From Bacteroidota bacterium (lineage in GTDB: Bacteria; Bacteroidota; Bacteroidia; UKL13-3), in contig CANHJJ010000048.1 of the NCBI GenBank assembly GCA_947460565.1, positions 1 through 10,037 of the forward strand: 10,037 nucleotides of DNA, written 5' to 3'. Shown in pieces: positions 6,799 through 10,037 of the stretch. The notes below the pieces were generated by a model. The model saw nothing but the letters and a program-made list of their open reading frames with translations, was not told where the DNA came from and made no database searches. The position numbers were made by a program, and so were the translations under genes. Positions within the stretch are counted from its first letter, which is position 1. Each line of letters begins with the position of its first letter.

Positions 6799-7764
6799 AT
6801 GAGAAGAAAAATATTATTTAATAGACAGAACGAAGATAAGTATACTGGATTTGGTTCTCAAGCGCAGGCCCAAGGAAACCGCTTGGTAAATAAGGATGGA
6901 AGTTTTAATGTAAAACGAGACGGACTTCCATTATTTAATCGTTTCAACCCCTTTCACGACCTAATATTAATGTCGTGGACGCGCTTTAGTTTAATGATAT
7001 TCGCATTTTACTTTACCATAAATTTAATTTTTGCCTTTATATACTTTTTTATCGGAATTGAACACTTAGGTGGCATCATTGGAGATACGGAAAAAGATAA
7101 ATTTTTTGAGGCTTTTTTCTTCAGCACTCAAACCTTCACCACTGTTGGTTTTGGTAGGATCAATCCTACTGGGTATGCAGCTAGCGCTGTTGCTGCTATA
7201 GAGTCGCTAATTGGTTTGATGGCATTTGCCTTGGCAACAGGTTTGCTCTATGGGCGTTTTTCAAGACCAAATGCAAAACTTATTAGAAGTGAAAATGCTG
7301 TTATTGCTCCCTTTCAAGGTAAAACAGCCGTAATGATTAGAATTGCAAATGCTCGAAACAACCAATTGATAGAATGCGAAGCTCGAATGATGTTGAGTTA
7401 TATTGAAAAAGAAACCTCGATAAGACGATTTTTAACTTTAAAATTAGAATATGAAAAAGTGAGTGCCCTCTCATTAAGTTGGACCATCGTACATCCTATT
7501 GAAGAAGATAGCCCCATGTATGGACTTTTGATGCAAGATTTGTTGGATATCGAGGCCGAATTGATTGTTGCCTTCAAAGGTTTTGATGATACCTATTCTC
7601 AAACAGTTCATTACAGGTATTCATATAACGCGCTAGAAATAGTATATGGAGCCAAATTCCTGCCGATGTTCGAAAGAGACAAAGACGGCCTAGCCACGCT
7701 ACTACATATGGATATGATAGGTGCATATGAAATATTGGAAATGGGCATAAAAAAACCAGCCTAA
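6799..7764 (+). CDS. KirBac-type inward-rectifier potassium channel
   Basis: The product forms a tetrameric inner-membrane potassium channel. Residues 1-57 are the cytoplasmic N-terminus with a slide-helix region (about 50-57). The first membrane helix is about 59-86, the pore helix about 101-113, the selectivity filter TVGFG at 115-119, the second membrane helix about 127-152, and the cytoplasmic Kir beta-sandwich about 157-321 (RSENAVIAPFQGKTAVMIRIANAR and following). Length (321) fits KirBac proteins. The filter has Phe118 where most potassium channels have Tyr, a substitution also found in Kir6.2. By my alignment the Kir2.1 rectification position (Asp172) falls on Phe143, so polyamine-dependent strong rectification is not expected. 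ATG 6799 lies 5 bp after murI. The stop codon lies in the loop of a hairpin that terminates the opposing lipoprotein gene. Confidence 0.95.
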   Translation: MRRKILFNRQNEDKYTGFGSQAQAQGNRLVNKDGSFNVKRDGLPLFNRFNPFHDLILMSWTRFSLMIFAFYFTINLIFAFIYFFIGIEHLGGIIGDTEKDKFFEAFFFSTQTFTTVGFGRINPTGYAASAVAAIESLIGLMAFALATGLLYGRFSRPNAKLIRSENAVIAPFQGKTAVMIRIANARNNQLIECEARMMLSYIEKETSIRRFLTLKLEYEKVSALSLSWTIVHPIEEDSPMYGLLMQDLLDIEAELIVAFKGFDDTYSQTVHYRYSYNALEIVYGAKFLPMFERDKDGLATLLHMDMIGAYEILEMGIKKPA

Positions 7765-7772
7765 GCTGGTTT
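7749..7772 (-). terminator. Intrinsic terminator of the lipoprotein gene, overlapping the kir stop
   Basis: AAACCAGC (7753-7760) pairs with GCTGGTTT (7765-7772) across a CTAA loop, an 8-bp perfect stem. On the minus strand the stem is followed by a run of seven T (complement of 7749-7755), starting 11 bases after the lipoprotein stop at 7784. On the plus strand only TTT then AAATAAT follows, so it would be a weaker stop for the murI-kir transcript. Confidence 0.8.
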
Positions 7773-7783
7773 AAATAATATCA

Positions 7784-8311
7784 TTAATTAACTCTTAATC
7801 TAAACTTACCATTTTTGATAAAAGTAAGTTGGTTAGGGTCTTCTTGCGGAGCAAGTGAACCATAAAAAGTCCCTTCAATAACGTCTGCATAAGCATATGA
7901 GAATTTAGAAAAGTTAATATTCATACCAGTACTATCAGTAGGGATTACGTTTTTCGAATTACATTTATTGGTTGCGCTTAATTTAAATTCAACAAAATTT
8001 GCTTGATTGTTCTGATCCATATTAGATATGGATGTTTTCCATCCATTAATCGGTTTTGTAAGAACAAACACTAAGCTAGGGAATAAGGATGACTTGGTTG
8101 TGGTGGCTGATAAAATGAACAAATTAGGATCGGATAATGAATCTTTAACCGCTCCCACATAAGACATATTATAGTTTGTGCTACCAATACTGTAGCTCAT
8201 AAACATAGCAGTGTCAGGTGCTGATGATGCTGGTGGTGCAGTAGATGGTGTTTTGTCACATGAAACTGCCAGATTAAGTAATACTAGAATTGGAATAAAT
8301 AGTTTTTTCAT
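7784..8311 (-). CDS. Putative lipoprotein of unknown function
   Basis: The 175-residue product has a lipoprotein signal ending LAVSC with Cys18, then a flexible Thr/Pro/Ser/Ala linker (about 21-34), then a beta-rich domain. The end, with EGTFYGSL at 146-153 and FIKNGKFRLRV at 164-174, resembles the closing strands of small Bacteroidota lipoproteins such as the DUF6252 type, but I cannot assign it firmly. It should sit in a membrane facing the periplasm or surface. It is flanked by two minus-strand terminators (at about 7749-7772 and 8372-8403), so it is its own transcription unit, convergent with kir (19 bp between stops). Confidence 0.82.
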   Translation of the reverse strand: MKKLFIPILVLLNLAVSCDKTPSTAPPASSAPDTAMFMSYSIGSTNYNMSYVGAVKDSLSDPNLFILSATTTKSSLFPSLVFVLTKPINGWKTSISNMDQNNQANFVEFKLSATNKCNSKNVIPTDSTGMNINFSKFSYAYADVIEGTFYGSLAPQEDPNQLTFIKNGKFRLRVN

Positions 8312-8329
8312 TTTTAAAATTTAGTGGTG

Positions 8330-8359
8330 CGAATATGATTAATTTAATGAATATTCAAA
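8330..8359 (-). promoter_or_regulatory. Weak candidate promoter for the lipoprotein gene at 8311
   Basis: On the minus strand TTTG (8359-8356) is followed after 18 bases by CATATTCG (8337-8330), which has two mismatches to TAnnTTTG. It lies just downstream of the rpmA terminator and about 19 bases before the lipoprotein ATG. That is a sensible position for its promoter, though the -7 match is poor. Confidence 0.3.
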
Positions 8360-8371
8360 ATGTGATTACGT

Positions 8372-8403
8372 AAAAAAAAAGCTGCTATGAATATAGCAGC
8401 TTT
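8372..8403 (-). terminator. Intrinsic terminator of the rplU-rpmA operon
   Basis: AAAGCTGCTAT (8378-8388) pairs perfectly with ATAGCAGCTTT (8393-8403) across a GAAT loop, an 11-bp stem. On the minus strand it is followed by nine T (complement of 8372-8380), about 20 bases after the rpmA stop at 8424. This is a textbook Rho-independent terminator. Confidence 0.9.
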
Positions 8404-8423
8404 AATTTGGTTTAATGGGTATT

Positions 8424-8693
8424 TTATGCTTCAGCTATAACTCTTTGTTCTACTGAAACGAAACTACGATCGTTTTTACCTTTTTTGAATACTACATTAC
8501 CGTCAACCAAAGCAAATAAGGTATGATCCTTACCTATTCCTACATTGGTACTTGGGTGGTGTTTTGTACCACGTTGACGAACTATAATATTACCTGCAAT
8601 GGCATATTGTCCGCCATATATTTTTACACCTAAGCGTTTGCTATGCGATTCACGTCCGTTTTTTGAACTACCGACTCCTTTTTTGTGTGCCAT
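8424..8693 (-). CDS. rpmA: 50S ribosomal protein L27
   Basis: L27 is a small basic protein of the large ribosomal subunit whose N-terminal tail reaches the peptidyl-transferase centre. The 89-residue product has the usual MAHKKGVGSSKNGRESHSKRLGVK opening, followed by GGQYAIAGNIIVRQRGTKHHPS and GIGKDHTLFALVDG, all highly conserved. It begins directly with MAHKKG, without the cleavable N-terminal extension found in Firmicutes. It follows rplU by 33 bp on the same strand and is followed by a strong terminator, so it is the last gene of the operon. Confidence 0.98.
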   Translation of the reverse strand: MAHKKGVGSSKNGRESHSKRLGVKIYGGQYAIAGNIIVRQRGTKHHPSTNVGIGKDHTLFALVDGNVVFKKGKNDRSFVSVEQRVIAEA

Positions 8694-8726
8694 GGTATTT
8701 AATCTATCTTTTTATTTGTTAAACAA

Positions 8727-9038
8727 CTAAGCTTTAATAGCTTCTATTTGAATTTTAGTAAACATTTGACGGTGACCATTCAATTTACGATATCCTTTTC
8801 TGCGCTTTTTCTTAAACACAATTACTTTATCGCCTTTCAAGTGATCTAACACTTTAGCTTTAATGGTGGCTCCGCTAACTGTAGGTAATCCTACTGAAAT
8901 ACTTCCGTTGTTATTCACAAGGAGTACTTTGTCAAGTTCAATACTGGCGCCAACCTCTTGTTGCAAACGATGCACATATAAGTATTGGTCTTTTTCAACT
9001 TTAAACTGTTGGCCAGCAATTTCAACTATTGCAAACAT
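8727..9038 (-). CDS. rplU: 50S ribosomal protein L21
   Basis: L21 binds 23S rRNA in the large subunit. The 103-residue product starts MFAIVEIAGQQFKVEKDQ, with the family's conserved opening, and carries the L21 signature KKKRRKGYRKLNGHRQ at about 76-91 followed by a TKIQI strand. The length is normal. It is the first gene of the rplU-rpmA operon, the near-universal arrangement, and a well-formed Bacteroidota promoter lies 41-71 bases upstream of its ATG. No Shine-Dalgarno sequence is visible in the AT-rich leader. Confidence 0.98.
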   Translation of the reverse strand: MFAIVEIAGQQFKVEKDQYLYVHRLQQEVGASIELDKVLLVNNNGSISVGLPTVSGATIKAKVLDHLKGDKVIVFKKKRRKGYRKLNGHRQMFTKIQIEAIKA

Positions 9039-9078
9039 GGTTTATATCTATTTAAGTTTTAAAAATTTTAAAGGGCAG

Positions 9079-9109
9079 CAAATATATGTCTTATATTCAC
9101 ATATCCAAA
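9079..9109 (-). promoter_or_regulatory. Promoter of the rplU-rpmA operon
   Basis: On the minus strand TTTG (9109-9106) is followed after exactly 19 bases by TATATTTG (9086-9079), a full match to the Bacteroidota TTTG-N19-TAnnTTTG promoter. Transcription would start near 9072, leaving a leader of about 34 nt before the rplU ATG at 9038. Confidence 0.75.
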
Positions 9110-9402
9110 GTGTTTTGTAAATAATTATTTCAAAATAAAGTCTTTGAGGGCAACATTGCAAATGTCGGCCTTTTCAAATTGAAAAAAATTACCTGATTTT
9201 TCCGATAAATTTCCTTGGTATTAGATTAATACATTCAATCTCGCAGGAGTTAAGCGCAGCGTCTCTTCTGATGCCATGTAAAAAAAGTTTGTCACTTTTA
9301 AAATGCACCCTATTAAACATTTATATGACAGGGAAAAGCATTTAAATAACACGAAAGGTTATTAATAGCTTTCCGAAGCTAAGGCTTATTAGGCTTTGAA
9401 GT

Positions 9403-9434
9403 CCTTCTCCTAAGCTGAGGGATTTAGGGAGAGG
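9403..9434. repeat. Imperfect inverted repeat, possible degraded dispersed element
   Basis: CCTTCTCCTAA (9403-9413) and TTTAGGGAGAGG (9423-9434) pair with one bulged base on each side. From memory, this resembles short intergenic palindromic repeats of the form CTCTCC...GGAGAGG that are scattered through many Bacteroidota genomes. Only one copy lies in this window, so its repeat nature is inferred. Confidence 0.35.
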
Positions 9435-9458
9435 TTCATAAAAGTTTCATATATCATC

Positions 9459-9466
9459 TATATTTG
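9459..9466 (+). promoter_or_regulatory. Candidate -7 element for the GT9 gene
   Basis: TATATTTG matches TAnnTTTG exactly and is followed by C. No TTTG lies at the expected -33 spacing (9436-9439 is TCAT). Transcription would start near 9472, only about 10 bases before the TTG start codon at 9483. Confidence 0.45.
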
Positions 9467-9482
9467 CCCGAAATTTGAATTT

Positions 9483-10037
9483 TTGAAGTCAGCACCCAAA
9501 ATACTCCTCATCCGATTTAGCTCCATTGGCGATATTGTTTTGACAAGTCCCGTTCCTCGTTGCATAAAAAATAAGTACCCAAATGCTGAAATTCACTTTT
9601 TGACCAAAGGCCAATATACTAGCCTTTTGGCATTCAACCCATACATTGATAAGGTGCATTTACTTGATAAAAGCCCTGCCTCAAAGGCATTGGAATTGAA
9701 AGTGGAGGGATATGACTATGTAATTGATTTGCATAACAACCTAAGGACTCAGATTTTTAAATCGGTTTTGGGGGCAGAATCCCAAGCATTCGATAAAGTG
9801 AATTTTGAGAAATGGTTGGCAGTTAATTTTAAACAAGTTTCTGGTTTACCTCAAATTCATATCGTTGATAGGTATCTTAATACCTGCAAAGCATTGGGTG
9901 TTTCAAATGACAACGAGGGCTTAGATTTTTTCCTCAATCCTGAGGAAAATATTGATGAATTTATATGTCAAATAGGAGAAGGCTACGTTGCATGGGCTAT
10001 TGGTGCGCAGCATTTCACCAAGCGTTTCCCTAGCCAA
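9483..10037 (+). CDS. Glycosyltransferase family 9 (LPS heptosyltransferase-like), 3' end cut by window
   Basis: GT9 enzymes transfer heptose from ADP-heptose, or a related sugar, onto lipopolysaccharide core at the cytoplasmic face of the inner membrane. The visible 185 residues begin with the family's first beta strand and glycine loop, KILLIRFSSIGDIVLTSPV at 6-24, followed by YPNAEIHFLT, YDYVIDLHNNLRT at 77-89, and the start of the C-terminal donor-binding domain, AWAIGAQHFTKRFPSQ at the edge. Full members are about 330-350 residues, so roughly half is missing. There is no ATG in frame before the conserved start; an in-frame TAA at 9411 bounds the frame, and TTG at 9483 fits the family N-terminus. 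The reading stays open to the last base. Acceptor and exact sugar cannot be assigned. Confidence 0.88.
   Translation, partial: MKSAPKILLIRFSSIGDIVLTSPVPRCIKNKYPNAEIHFLTKGQYTSLLAFNPYIDKVHLLDKSPASKALELKVEGYDYVIDLHNNLRTQIFKSVLGAESQAFDKVNFEKWLAVNFKQVSGLPQIHIVDRYLNTCKALGVSNDNEGLDFFLNPEENIDEFICQIGEGYVAWAIGAQHFTKRFPSQ

Larger units (their letters stand above)
9110..9482. other. Gene-poor intergenic stretch between rplU promoter and GT9 gene
   Basis: No confident gene is seen here. It holds an imperfect hairpin at about 9146-9173 and a 43-codon minus-strand open frame (9320 to 9189) crossing a GC-richer patch at 9239-9277. Short overlapping inverted repeats lie at 9345-9396, for example TAGCTT/AAGCTA around a TCCG loop at 9366-9381. 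A degraded inverted repeat of REP-like look lies at 9403-9434, and the -7 element of the GT9 gene at 9459-9466. No tRNA or known structured RNA was recognised. Confidence 0.5.

Overview
The window reads as an AT-rich chromosomal segment of a member of the Bacteroidota. Supporting this are a protein with a type IX secretion (T9SS) C-terminal sorting domain, a TonB-dependent receptor with an N-terminal carboxypeptidase-like domain, several SPII lipoproteins, no clear Shine-Dalgarno sequences, and promoter motifs of the Bacteroidota type (TAnnTTTG at -7, TTTG near -33). No rRNA, tRNA, CRISPR array, insertion sequence or phage gene was seen.

Layout. 1-238 is a gene-free leader with two -7-like motifs. 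239-1323 (+) holds a small TrmH/SpoU-type RNA methyltransferase, then a small outer-membrane beta-barrel gene broken by a one-base frameshift near 1014-1016. 1338-3659 (-) is a TonB-dependent receptor. Its start codon lies 10 bp from the divergent start of a secreted T9SS cargo protein (3670-4422, +). 4425-5904 (-) holds a lipoprotein, a YbaB/EbfC nucleoid-associated protein and a DUF2147 periplasmic protein. 5966-7764 (+) is a tight pair: glutamate racemase (murI) and a KirBac-type potassium channel, 5 bp apart. 7784-8311 (-) is another lipoprotein. 8424-9038 (-) is the rplU-rpmA ribosomal operon (L21, L27), with a good promoter and a strong terminator. 9110-9482 is gene-poor with hairpins and a degraded repeat-like stretch. 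9483 to the right edge (+) is a glycosyltransferase family 9 (heptosyltransferase-like) gene, cut off by the window and apparently starting with TTG.

Functionally this is mostly housekeeping and envelope biology: cell-wall precursor synthesis (D-glutamate), LPS or surface sugar transfer, outer-membrane uptake, lipoproteins, ion conductance and translation. The most unusual points are local: the 10-bp divergent spacing of the receptor and T9SS cargo genes, the kir stop codon lying in the loop of the opposing gene's terminator, the frameshifted barrel gene, and the structured 9.1-9.45 kb intergenic stretch. I do not see convincing evidence of a new multi-gene system.
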